Under the pieces are notes generated by a model that saw nothing but the letters and a program-made list of their open reading frames with translations, was not told where the DNA came from and searched no databases. 64,000 nucleotides of DNA from Tritrichomonas musculus (Eukaryota > Parabasalia > Tritrichomonadida > Tritrichomonadidae), in contig JAPFFF010000011.1 in NCBI GenBank assembly GCA_039105265.1, forward strand, positions 3,844,001-3,908,000, given 5' to 3'. Position numbers and translations under genes: made by a program. Positions within the stretch are counted from its first letter, which is position 1; each line of letters starts with the position of its first letter. Below, piece after piece: positions 42,173 through 54,476 of the stretch.

Positions 42173-43283
42173 GGGACTATATCAAAATTTCCACTTTTTT
42201 TCTGGCCAGTATCAAAATTTTCAATTAAAAAAAAATAAGTATCATTTTTTAATAGAAAAAAAAATTCTAGTATCATATTTTAATAGAAAAACATTTCATG
42301 AGTATCATTTTTTTTTATCAATTTTTTTATCTTTTGCAACAAGTACACAGGAAAAATCTAAAAAAAATATATCTCGAATCAGCTACAGGAGAACGTTCAA
42401 ATGATAGTATTTTTATGCAAAAGTAAACAACTCGCTCGACATATTAAAATTTAATTCACCAAGAATCATTCGAAAAAAAGTATTTAACGCTGGTTTATTG
42501 TAGAAAAACAAGTTTAACTTAATTTTTCTCAGCAACATGAGCTAAAAACCAGTTTTTCAAATCGATGTCTAATTACGAATAATCAATTTTTTTACGGGTC
42601 TACTTATGTACCAAGTTTTACTGCTTCAATTAATATTCTTTATCATTTTTTACATATATTCATGACTACAAATACTATGTAATTCGCTTTCTATTTTTGA
42701 AAATTCTCACGAATATTCAAAAAATTATTCAAAAAACAGAGACAAAAATATGTTATATCTACACTATATATAGTATAACTTTAAAATATAGTAGTATTGT
42801 TTCTTTATTTTCTTTTTTATGTCTAAAAACTTAATAATTTTGCAAAATTGTAAACGAATAATAAACGTTCTTCTTTTTCATTTATTTTTCTTTTCATCAA
42901 ATTATAAATTTTTTGAGCTTTTTTCTAATGAAAAATTTAACATTTTAAAAATATTTAGAAATAAATTATTGTAATTTAATGAAAATGATTAAATATTATA
43001 ATCTAATGAAAATTATCCAATTAATATGATTGAATGAACTTGATTGTTTATAATAATTCGATATTTATAAAAAATGCAATTGTTTGAATGTGATTATTTA
43101 GAAGATTTAATTTGATTAGAAGAATGTGATTGATTAAAAAATTTATTTGAATCAATTATATTCAATTATCCCTAGGTAATCACTTTCATTCTTTCATTCG
43201 CTTTAATTCAATCACTTTTACTCATTCAATCATTTTCATTCATTCAATCATTTTCATTCATTCAATCATTTCATTCATTCAAT
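42173..43283 (+). repeat. Left 1,111-bp terminal inverted repeat
   Basis: Unique-sequence DNA for about 1 kb, then the first few minisatellite units. It is identical in inverse orientation to 52880-53990 except for one base. The last shared bases are within the minisatellite, where the two arms begin to differ. Confidence 0.95.
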
Positions 43284-46200
43284 CATTTCATTCATTCAAT
43301 CACTTTCATTCATTCAATCACTTTCATTCATTCAATCACTTTCATTCATTCAATCACTTTCATTCATTCAATCACTTTCATTCATTCAATCATTTTCATT
43401 CATTCAATCACTTTCATTCATTCAATCATTTCATTCATTCAATCACTTTCATTCATTCAATTACTTTCATTCATTCAATCATTTCATTCATTCAATCATT
43501 TCATTCACTCAATCACTTTCATTCATTCAATTACTTTCATTCATTCAATCATTTCATTCATTCAATTACTTTCATTCATTCAATCATTTCATTCATTCAA
43601 TCACTTTCATTCATTCAATCACTTTCATTCATTCAATCACTTTTACTCATTCAATCACTTTCATTCATTCAATCACTTTCATTCATTCAATCACTTTCAT
43701 TCATTCAATCATTTCATTCATTCAATCATTTCATTCATTCAATCACTTTCATTCATTCAATCACTTTCATTCATTCAATCACTTTCATTCATTCAATCAC
43801 TTTCATTCATTCAATTACTTTTACTCATTCAATCATTTCATTCATTCAATCATTTCATTCATTCAATTGCTTTCATTCATTCAATTACTTTCATTCATTC
43901 AATCACTTTCATTCATTCAATCACTTTCATTCATTCAATTACTTTTACTCATTCAATCATTTCATTCATTCAATCATTTCATTCATTCAATTGCTTTCAT
44001 TCATTCAATTACTTTCATTCATTCAATCACTTTCATTCATTCAATCATTTCATTCACTCAATCACTTTCATTCATTCAATTACTTTCATTCATTCAATCA
44101 TTTCATTCATTCAATCACTTTTACTCATTCAATCATTTCATTCATTCAATCATTTCATTCACTCAATCACTTTCATTCATTCAATTACTTTCATTCATTC
44201 AATCATTTCATTCATTCAATTACTTTCATTCATTCAATCATTTCATTCATTCAATCACTTTCATTCATTCAATCACTTTCATTCATTCAATCACTTTTAC
44301 TCATTCAATCACTTTCATTCATTCAATCACTTTCATTCATTCAATCACTTTCATTCATTCAATCATTTCATTCATTCAATCATTTCATTCATTCAATCAC
44401 TTTCATTCATTCAATCACTTTCATTCATTCAATCACTTTCATTCATTCAATCACTTTCATTCATTCAATTACTTTTACTCATTCAATCATTTCATTCATT
44501 CAATCATTTCATTCATTCAATCACTTTCATTCATTCAATTACTTTCATTCATTCAATCACTTTCATTCATTCAATCACTTTCATTCATTCAATTACTTTT
44601 ACTCATTCAATCATTTCATTCATTCAATCATTTCATTCATTCAATTGCTTTCATTCATTCAATTACTTTCATTCATTCAATCACTTTCATTCATTCAATC
44701 ATTTCATTCACTCAATCACTTTCATTCATTCAATTACTTTCATTCATTCAATCATTTCATTCATTCAATCACTTTTACTCATTCAATCATTTTCATTCAT
44801 TCAATCACTTTCATTCATTCAATCATTTCATTCATTCAATCACTTTCATTCATTCAATCACTTTCATTCATTCAATCATTTCATTCACTCAATCACTTTC
44901 ATTCATTCAATTACTTTCATTCATTCAATCATTTCATTCATTCAATCACTTTCATTCATTCAATCATTTTCATTCATTCAATCACTTTCATTCATTCAAT
45001 CATTTCATTCATTCAATCATTTCATTCATTCAATCACTTTCATTCACTCAATCACTTTCATTCATTCAATTACTTTCATTCATTCAATCATTTCATTCAT
45101 TCAATCACTTTCATTCATTCAATCATTTCATTCATTCAATCACTTTCATTCATTCAATCATTTCATTCATTCAATCATTTCATTCATTCAATCACTTTCA
45201 TTCATTCAATCACTTTCATTCATTCAATTACTTTCATTCATTCAATCATTTCATTCACTCAATCACTTTCATTCATTCAATTACTTTCATTCATTCAATC
45301 ATTTCATTCATTCAATTACTTTCATTCATTCAATCATTTCATTCATTCAATCACTTTCATTCATTCAATCACTTTCATTCATTCAATCACTTTTACTCAT
45401 TCAATCACTTTCATTCATTCAATCACTTTCATTCATTCAATCACTTTCATTCATTCAATCATTTCATTCATTCAATCATTTCATTCATTCAATCACTTTC
45501 ATTCATTCAATCACTTTCATTCATTCAATCACTTTCATTCATTCAATCACTTTCATTCATTCAATTACTTTTACTCATTCAATCATTTCATTCATTCAAT
45601 CATTTCATTCATTCAATCACTTTCATTCATTCAATCACTTTCATTCATTCAATTACTTTTACTCATTCAATCATTTCATTCATTCAATCATTTCATTCAT
45701 TCAATCACTTTCATTCATTCAATTACTTTCATTCATTCAATCACTTTCATTCATTCAATCACTTTCATTCATTCAATTACTTTTACTCATTCAATCATTT
45801 CATTCATTCAATCATTTCATTCATTCAATTGCTTTCATTCATTCAATTACTTTCATTCATTCAATCACTTTCATTCATTCAATCATTTCATTCACTCAAT
45901 CACTTTCATTCATTCAATTACTTTCATTCATTCAATCATTTCATTCATTCAATCACTTTTACTCATTCAATCATTTTCATTCATTCAATCACTTTCATTC
46001 ATTCAATCATTTCATTCATTCAATCACTTTCATTCATTCAATCACTTTCATTCATTCAATCATTTCATTCACTCAATCACTTTCATTCATTCAATTACTT
46101 TCATTCATTCAATCATTTCATTCATTCAATCACTTTCATTCATTCAATCATTTTCATTCATTCAATCACTTTCATTCATTCAATCATTTCATTCATTCAA

Positions 46201-49175
46201 TCACTTTCATTCATTCAATTACTTTCATTCATTCAATCATTTCATTCATTCAATCACTTTTACTCATTCAATCATTTCATTCATTCAATCATTTCATTCA
46301 CTCAATCACTTTCATTCATTCAATTACTTTCATTCATTCAATCATTTCATTCATTCAATTACTTTCATTCATTCAATCATTTCATTCATTCAATCACTTT
46401 CATTCATTCAATCACTTTCATTCATTCAATCACTTTTACTCATTCAATCACTTTCATTCATTCAATCACTTTCATTCATTCAATCACTTTCATTCATTCA
46501 ATCACTTTCATTCATTCAATCACTTTCATTCATTCAATCACTTTCATTCATTCAATCACTTTCATTCATTCAATCACTTTCATTCATTCAATCACTTTCA
46601 TTCATTCAATTACTTTTACTCATTCAATCATTTCATTCATTCAATCATTTCATTCATTCAATCACTTTCATTCATTCAATTACTTTTACTCATTCAATCA
46701 TTTCATTCACTCAATCACTTTCATTCATTCAATTACTTTCATTCATTCAATCATTTCATTCATTCAATTACTTTCATTCATTCAATCATTTCATTCATTC
46801 AATCACTTTCATTCATTCAATCACTTTCATTCATTCAATCACTTTTACTCATTCAATCACTTTCATTCATTCAATCACTTTTACTCATTCAATCACTTTC
46901 ATTCATTCAATCATTTCATTCATTCAATTACTTTCATTCATTCAATCATTTCATTCATTCAATTACTTTCATTCATTCAATCATTTCATTCATTCAATCA
47001 CTTTCATTCATTCAATCACTTTCATTCATTCAATCACTTTTACTCATTCAATCACTTTCATTCATTCAATCACTTTCATTCATTCAATCACTTTCATTCA
47101 TTCAATCATTTCATTCATTCAATCATTTCATTCATTCAATCACTTTCATTCATTCAATCACTTTCATTCATTCAATCACTTTCATTCATTCAATCACTTT
47201 CATTCATTCAATTACTTTTACTCATTCAATCATTTCATTCATTCAATCATTTCATTCATTCAATTGCTTTCATTCATTCAATTACTTTCATTCATTCAAT
47301 CACTTTCATTCATTCAATCACTTTCATTCATTCAATTGCTTTCATTCATTCAATTACTTTTACTCATTCAATCATTTCATTCATTCAATCATTTCATTCA
47401 TTCAATTGCTTTCATTCATTCAATCACTTTTACTCATTCAATCACTTTCATTCATTCAATCATTTCATTCATTCAATTACTTTCATTCATTCAATCATTT
47501 CATTCATTCAATTACTTTCATTCATTCAATCATTTCATTCATTCAATCACTTTCATTCATTCAATCACTTTCATTCATTCAATCACTTTTACTCATTCAA
47601 TCACTTTCATTCATTCAATCACTTTCATTCATTCAATCACTTTCATTCATTCAATCATTTCATTCATTCAATCATTTCATTCATTCAATCACTTTCATTC
47701 ATTCAATCACTTTCATTCATTCAATCACTTTCATTCATTCAATCACTTTCATTCATTCAATTACTTTTACTCATTCAATCATTTCATTCATTCAATCATT
47801 TCATTCATTCAATTGCTTTCATTCATTCAATTACTTTCATTCATTCAATCACTTTCATTCATTCAATCACTTTCATTCATTCAATTACTTTTACTCATTC
47901 AATCATTTCATTCATTCAATCATTTCATTCATTCAATTGCTTTCATTCATTCAATTACTTTCATTCATTCAATCACTTTCATTCACTCAATCATTTCATT
48001 CATTCAATCATTTCATTCACTCAATCACTTTCATTCATTCAATTACTTTCATTCATTCAATCATTTCATTCATTCAATCACTTTTACTCATTCAATCATT
48101 TCATTCATTCAATCATTTCATTCACTCAATCACTTTCATTCATTCAATTACTTTCATTCATTCAATCATTTCATTCATTCAATTACTTTCATTCATTCAA
48201 TCATTTCATTCATTCAATCACTTTCATTCATTCAATCACTTTCATTCATTCAATCACTTTTACTCATTCAATCACTTTCATTCATTCAATCACTTTCATT
48301 CATTCAATCACTTTCATTCATTCAATCATTTCATTCATTCAATCATTTCATTCATTCAATCACTTTCATTCATTCAATCACTTTCATTCATTCAATCACT
48401 TTCATTCATTCAATCACTTTCATTCATTCAATTACTTTTACTCATTCAATCATTTCATTCATTCAATCATTTCATTCATTCAATCACTTTCATTCATTCA
48501 ATTACTTTCATTCATTCAATCACTTTCATTCATTCAATCACTTTCATTCATTCAATTACTTTTACTCATTCAATCATTTCATTCATTCAATCATTTCATT
48601 CATTCAATTGCTTTCATTCATTCAATTACTTTCATTCATTCAATCACTTTCATTCATTCAATCATTTCATTCACTCAATCACTTTCATTCATTCAATTAC
48701 TTTCATTCATTCAATCATTTCATTCATTCAATCACTTTTACTCATTCAATCATTTCATTCATTCAATCATTTCATTCACTCAATCACTTTCATTCATTCA
48801 ATTACTTTCATTCATTCAATCATTTCATTCATTCAATTACTTTCATTCATTCAATCATTTCATTCATTCAATCACTTTCATTCATTCAATCACTTTCATT
48901 CATTCAATCACTTTTACTCATTCAATCACTTTCATTCATTCAATCACTTTCATTCATTCAATCACTTTCATTCATTCAATCATTTCATTCATTCAATCAT
49001 TTCATTCATTCAATCACTTTCATTCATTCAATCACTTTCATTCATTCAATCACTTTCATTCATTCAATCACTTTCATTCATTCAATTACTTTTACTCATT
49101 CAATCATTTCATTCATTCAATCATTTCATTCATTCAATTGCTTTCATTCATTCAATTACTTTCATTCATTCAATT
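43181..49175 (+). repeat. Left minisatellite arm, 17/18-bp units
   Basis: About 340 head-to-tail units by length. The main unit is aatcactttcattcattc (18). Frequent variants are aatcatttcattcattc (17), aatcacttttactcattc, aattactttcattcattc, aattgctttcattcattc, aatcattttcattcattc and aatcatttcattcactc. Variants recur in the same order over stretches of several hundred bases, so there is higher-order repeat structure. No stop codon occurs on the plus strand, which creates meaningless frames up to 1,771 codons. Confidence 0.95.
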
Positions 49176-49229
49176 AGAATAGATATTAATGATATCATCC
49201 TTTAGAAACATTAAAATTTTCTCTATTTT

Positions 49230-49481
49230 TCAGAAGAAATCGGATACCCGATGATAATTATTAACAATATTTGCAATCATATTCAGAATGATTCTTAGTT
49301 TTTGCTTATCATTATTATAATTTTGATCATCAAATAAATTGGTTAAAATTTGAAAGTATTCTTCTGTATTTTTATCTTCTTTTATAAAGGAGAGAATATT
49401 GGCTTGAACCATTCTCATTTTCTGTATATATTTCTTACAATCCATTACGTTTTGCTTTATCAAAACTGAGGGTATATACAA
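49230..49481 (-). pseudogene. Truncated N-terminus of a trichomonad ankyrin-family gene
   Basis: The 83-codon frame reads MDCKKYIQKMRMVQANILSF from its internal ATG (49445), then FDDQNYNNDKQKLRIILNMI and NNYHRVSDFF. This resembles the N-terminal domain of the DUF3447/ankyrin proteins of trichomonads. The equivalent part of the ankyrin gene at 57004 is KISLRRLLLVINSTVNSTPH. The frame ends where that family normally continues for hundreds of residues, and the minisatellite arm starts soon after. It is inside the foldback centre, so it is probably a captured fragment. Confidence 0.5.
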
Positions 49482-50885
49482 AAAGTTTCAAAGCTCAGAA
49501 TTTTTTTATAGCTTTGAAAATTCAATAGTTTATTTTTTATTCTGATATTTTTTTAAATTTCAATTAATATGAGTGACTGGTTTATAAATCAATTTGATGT
49601 TACTTTTAGCTTTGTTAAAAAAATTACCAAATACAATGCACATGATTTGTTTCTAATTTTTATATGCTCATTATGTAAATCATTTTATATAACCAAAAAA
49701 TCAGCAAAAAACGCCATTGTAAAGATAAATGTAACATCAAAAGACTTGAAAATAATTTAATGTTAAAATATTTAATGATTTTGCTTTCGGAAAAAAAAAT
49801 TTCGTCCAATTTATGAAGAGATCAAAACAAAAATTTCAAGGTTTGGTTATTTCATCATCTAGAACTACAGGGGTTTATTAATTGTGATTATGAAAAATAT
49901 GATCCAGAATATCAATAATTTTTCCTTTGCTTATAGCAAGTGTTGCAGATATATAACGTGCTCGGGCGAATGGAATTCAATTCTATCATTTTCAGCATGA
50001 GTAGTAAGATTAAGGGATGCGATGTATCCTCACTCTGCACGCTTTTAAAACCTTCTAAGACCTCCGAGAACACTTATGGACCTTCCATATATATAGCTTT
50101 CCAACGAGTTTTTAAACGATAGATCGAACTTTAGTGAGTTAATGATATACATGAGATAGTTCCTCAGTAAAGTTCTAGTAACCGATAAAACTACACTGAA
50201 ATCCTGTTTACGATATCTCTATAAATAACCCCAAACACGAATTTAAAAGAATTTTTAATCCAATATTCATAAATAAAATATGACTACTGAAATGAGTTTC
50301 AGAGAAATATCTTCTACGAATAGTAAGAACAAGAATACAACAGAGCCAAGTCTAGAAGAGTTGTATACTATAGATGATTTACCATTACTGAAAAGAGCGA
50401 TTACGGAGTTAACTGCCAAATGCGACCATAAAACCTTTAATATTCAGTTATGTCTTAATCTTTATGCTAGTAAATTCAATGCTAGATCCTTTAATGAATA
50501 TTTACCCTAAAAGAATAAACGATTCACGAAACGCAATGGTAAGCTCTGTAATATATCTTGAACAGTACCACGTAAGAATATCGAACCAGAAAAGAGTGAT
50601 ACATATAAATCTAGATATTACGATCCAAATACGAAATCATTTAAATATATAGATAAACTTATCGAATAATATACTAGTACTTCAAGAAATTGTGCTAGGT
50701 ACTAAATCGACACGTGAAAAGGTTAGATCTACCTCGATATCTATCCTGTTTAGTAACCTCAACGATAAAATGGTATTTTTGGAATGTACGCCCTTAATAA
50801 CTTTTTCATGAGTATATTCCATAAATCCTTTTATTTTAATATATTATTATTACTTTATAAAGCTCGCTGATTTTTAAAATGAGTA

Positions 50886-51193
50886 CAGCTGTTTTGGAAA
50901 TAGATTAGAATTTTTTGGACACAAAATAGGAACGAACATTTTCTATTCAATTTAATCATACTTAAAAACAGTTTTAAGAGATAGATTAAAGAAATTTTAT
51001 AGTGTTTTAAAACACTATAAATTGGTAAAAGATTGCTAAGATTTTATATTTTTCCTCAACAAAAAAATGGAAAATTGAATGGAAAATAATCATTATCTAT
51101 TTTATTTCGAAGGAATTTTTAGCGGTCTTATAAACACATTTAAATCATGCTATTTTATTTCCAAAAAATACTAATCTATTTCCAAAACCGCTG
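50886..51193. mobile_element. TA-flanked MITE E nested in the foldback element
   Basis: 308 bp with 33-bp terminal inverted repeats (left starts cagctgttttggaaatagat at 50886; right ends at 51193), two mismatches, flanked by TA (50884-50885; 51194-51195). A perfect 26-bp palindrome lies in its middle at 50996-51021. No coding capacity. Confidence 0.8.
50996..51021. repeat. Perfect 26-bp palindrome inside MITE E
   Basis: The half-site tttatagtgtttt is followed directly by its complement. It lies close to the centre of MITE E. Confidence 0.9.
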
Positions 51194-51390
51194 TATTCAT
51201 CAAAAAATTAATATTAGATTTTGTATGTCTGTGAACTTTAAAAATATATATATATAATTGTATGCTTTATGTATTGAGTTTGGTTCTATGAGATTTAGTA
51301 TTCGTTGAGATTAATGCATTCTAAAAATGTCGGTTATGGAGAACCATCTTAAAGCGATTTATTGAATTAAAACGAAAGAAAGAATTAAAA

Positions 51391-52982
51391 TGATTGAATG
51401 AATGAAATGATTGAATGAATGAAAGTAATTGAATGAATGAAATGATTGAATGAATGAAAGTGATTGAATGAGTAAAAGTGATTGAATGAATGAAATGATT
51501 GAATGAATGAAAGTGATTGAATGAGTAAAAGTGATTGAATGAATGAAAGTGATTGAATGAATGAAAATGATTGAATGAATGAAATGATTGAATGAATGAA
51601 ATGATTGAATGAATGAAATGATTGAATGAGTAAAAGTGATTGAATGAATGAAATGATTGAATGAATGAAATGATTGAATGAGTAAAAGTGATTGAATGAA
51701 TGAAAGTGATTGAATGAATGAAATGATTGAATGAATGAAAGTGATTGAATGAATGAAATGATTGAATGAATGAAAGTAATTGAATGAATGAAATGATTGA
51801 ATGAATGAAATGATTGAATGAGTAAAAGTGATTGAATGAATGAAATGATTGAATGAATGAAATGATTGAATGAGTAAAAGTGATTGAATGAATGAAATGA
51901 TTGAATGAGTAAAAGTGATTGAATGAATGAAATGATTGAATGAATGAAATGATTGAATGAATGAAAGTGATTGAATGAATGAAATGATTGAATGAGTAAA
52001 AGTGATTGAATGAATGAAATGATTGAATGAATGAAATGATTGAATGAATGAAATGATTGAATGAGTAAAAGTGATTGAATGAATGAAAGTGATTGAATGA
52101 ATGAAATGATTGAATGAATGAAAGTGATTGAATGAATGAAAGTGATTGAATGAATGAAAGTGATTGAGTGAATGAAATGATTGAATGAATGAAATGATTG
52201 AATGAATGAAATGATTGAATGAATGAAATGATTGAATGAGTAAAAGTGATTGAATGAATGAAATGATTGAATGAATGAAATGATTGAATGAATGAAAGTA
52301 ATTGAATGAATGAAAGTGATTGAATGAATGAAAGTGATTGAATGAATGAAATGATTGAATGAATGAAATGATTGAATGAATGAAAGTAATTGAATGAATG
52401 AAATGATTGAATGAATGAAATGATTGAATGAATGAAAGTAATTAAATGAATGAAAGTGATTGAGTGAATGAAATGATTGAATGAATGAAATGATTGAATG
52501 AGTAAAAGTGATTGAATGAATGAAATGATTGAATGAATGAAAGTGATTGAATGAATGAAAGTGATTGAATGAATGAAATGATTGAATGAATGAAAGTGAT
52601 TGAATGAATGAAATGATTGAATGAATGAAAGTGATTGAATGAATGAAAGTGATTGAATGAGTAAAAGTGATTGAATGAATGAAATGATTGAATGAATGAA
52701 ATGATTGAATGAATGAAAGTGATTGAATGAATGAAATGATTGAATGAATGAAATGATTGAATGAATGAAAGTGATTGAATGAGTAAAAGTGATTGAATGA
52801 ATGAAATGATTGAATGAATGAAAGTGATTGAATGAATGAAAGTAATTGAATGAATGAAATGATTGAATGAATGAAAGTAATTGAATGAATGAAATGATTG
52901 AATGAATGAAAATGATTGAATGAATGAAAATGATTGAATGAGTAAAAGTGATTGAATTAAAGCGAATGAAAGAATGAAAGTG
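51391..52982 (-). repeat. Right minisatellite arm
   Basis: About 90 units of the same 17/18-bp family in the opposite orientation to the left arm. Variant make-up differs: the aattgc variant seen at least ten times on the left was not found here, while the gagtaaaagtg variant is frequent. Only the outermost units match the left arm. Confidence 0.93.
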
Positions 52983-53990
52983 ATTACCTAGGGATAATTG
53001 AATATAATTGATTCAAATAAATTTTTTAATCAATCACATTCTTCTAATCAAATTAAATCTTCTAAATAATCACATTCAAACAATTGCATTTTTTATAAAT
53101 ATCGAATTATTATAAACAATCAAGTTCATTCAATCATATTAATTGGATAATTTTCATTAGATTATAATATTTAATCATTTTCATTAAATTACAATAATTT
53201 ATTTCTAAATATTTTTAAAATGTTAAATTTTTCATTAGAAAAAAGCTCAAAAAATTTATAATTTGATGAAAAGAAAAATAAATGAAAAAGAAGAACGTTT
53301 ATTATTCGTTTACAATTTTGCAAAATTATTAAGTTTTTAGACATAAAAAAGAAAATAAAGAAACAATACTACTATATTTTAAAGTTATACTATATATAGT
53401 GTAGATATAACATATTTTTGTCTCTGTTTTTTGAATAATTTTTTGAATATTCGTGAGAATTTTCAAAAATAGAAAGCGAATTACATAGTATTTGTAGTCA
53501 TGAATATATGTAAAAAATGATAAAGAATATTAATTGAAGCAGTAAAACTTGGTACATAAGTAGACCCGTAAAAAAATTGATTATTCGTAATTAGACATCG
53601 ATTTGAAAAACTGGTTTTTAGCTCATGTTGCTGAGAAAAATTAAGTTAAACTTGTTTTTCTACAATAAACCAGCGTTAAATACTTTTTTTCGAATGATTC
53701 TTGGTGAATTAAATTTTAATATGTCGAGCGAGTTGTTTACTTTTGCATAAAAATACTATCATTTGAACGTTCTCCTGTAGCTGATTCGAGATATATTTTT
53801 TTTAGATTTTTCCTGTGTACTTGTTGCAAAAGATAAAAAAATTGATAAAAAAAAATGATACTCATGAAATGTTTTTCTATTAAAATATGATACTAGAATT
53901 TTTTTTTCTATTAAAAAATGATACTTATTTTTTTTTAATTGAAAATTTTGATACTGGCCAGAGAAAAAGTGGAAATTTTGATATAGTCCC
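52880..53990 (-). repeat. Right 1,111-bp terminal inverted repeat
   Basis: Inverse copy of 42173-43283 with a single substitution (53963). It ends at the 53991-53999 target duplication. Confidence 0.95.
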
Positions 53991-53999
53991 GCCTATGTC
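53991..53999. repeat. Right target duplication of the foldback element
   Basis: gcctatgtc, same as 42164-42172. Confidence 0.8.
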
Positions 54000-54120
54000 A
54001 GATAAGTTAATATAATTGAGAAAAATTACTTTCAAAAATTTATCTTTAATAAATTTTTTATTCAATTTTCGTATCTTGAGAATTTTTTGATTTTTCCCTT
54101 CAGATTTCTATTTTTACGTA
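54000..54120. other. Short spacer between foldback element and MITE F
   Basis: AT-rich, no feature. It is the original flank into which the 11.8-kb element inserted. Confidence 0.5.
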
Positions 54121-54349
54121 CAGTACAGTAACAAAAATGGAAAATGATTCAAAAAAGGGAAAATCTGACTTTTTGATAAAAAAAGATAAAACAAAAAATA
54201 AAAATTGAAAAGAAGATTTCAAAAAGTTAGATTTTCCTTTTTTTTATTCTCAAAAAAATTCAATTAAAATTTGAATGTATAATTGGTAATATTCCCAGAA
54301 AAGTGGAATTTTCCATTAAAAATACGTTTTTAGTTTTGTTACTGTACTG
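54121..54349. mobile_element. TA-flanked MITE F
   Basis: 229 bp with 16-bp perfect terminal inverted repeats (cagtacagtaacaaaa) and TA on both sides (54119-54120; 54350-54351). A second inverted pair (gaaaatctgactttttga and its near complement, about 54158-54176 and 54217-54235) makes it an almost complete stem-loop. It lies about 120 bases upstream of the ATG4 start. Confidence 0.75.
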
Positions 54350-54467
54350 TATATTTCTAAACAGACAATTTTTTTTTTTATATTTTATTCTTACTGAAAT
54401 TTTGAATTTTAAGAAAAATTGTGTATGAAATACAGATAGTAATTGAATTTTTCAATTTACTAAAAAT

Positions 54468-54472
54468 TCATT
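54468..54472 (+). promoter_or_regulatory. Inr-like site of the ATG4 gene
   Basis: TCATT with predicted +1 A at 54470, seven bases before the ATG at 54477. Confidence 0.5.
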
Positions 54473-54476
54473 TTAT

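Larger units (their letters stand above)
49176..51390. other. Central unique region of the foldback element
   Basis: About 2.2 kb between the minisatellite arms. Apart from the ankyrin-like piece and the nested MITE it has short open frames at 49569-49760 and 50280-50510 (the latter reads like protein, EELYTIDDLPLLKRAITELT) that I cannot assign. It looks like decayed coding DNA. No transposase motif was recognised. Confidence 0.55.
42173..53990. mobile_element. 11.8-kb foldback-type transposable element
   Basis: Bounded by 1,111-bp terminal inverted repeats (42173-43283; 52880-53990), ending gggactatatc...gatatagtccc, with a 7-9 bp target duplication outside. Comparing the arms base by base, I found one substitution (42200 versus 53963) and no indels, so the element is young. 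Inside each TIR, long arms of a 17/18-bp minisatellite point inward (about 6.0 kb left, 1.6 kb right). A 2.2-kb unique centre (49176-51390) carries short frames, a truncated ankyrin-family piece and a nested MITE. Long TIRs with tandem repeats and a 9-bp duplication are the hallmark of foldback (FB) elements, and 9-bp duplications also fit MULE mobilisation. No intact transposase was found, so it is probably non-autonomous. Confidence 0.85.

Noticed and set aside
43867-49205. Very long plus-strand open frames (1,771, 1,728 and 599 codons) rich in His, Ser, Phe and Ile
   Set aside because: They are three overlapping frames through the 17/18-bp minisatellite, which simply lacks stop codons on that strand. 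There is no start context or other domain, and all three frames give the same kind of low-complexity product.
42173-53990. Maverick/Polinton identity for the large element
   Set aside because: The length and long terminal repeats are suggestive, but the target duplication is 7-9 bases rather than the 5-6 typical of Mavericks. No polymerase, integrase or capsid-type gene was recognised, and most of the interior is minisatellite.
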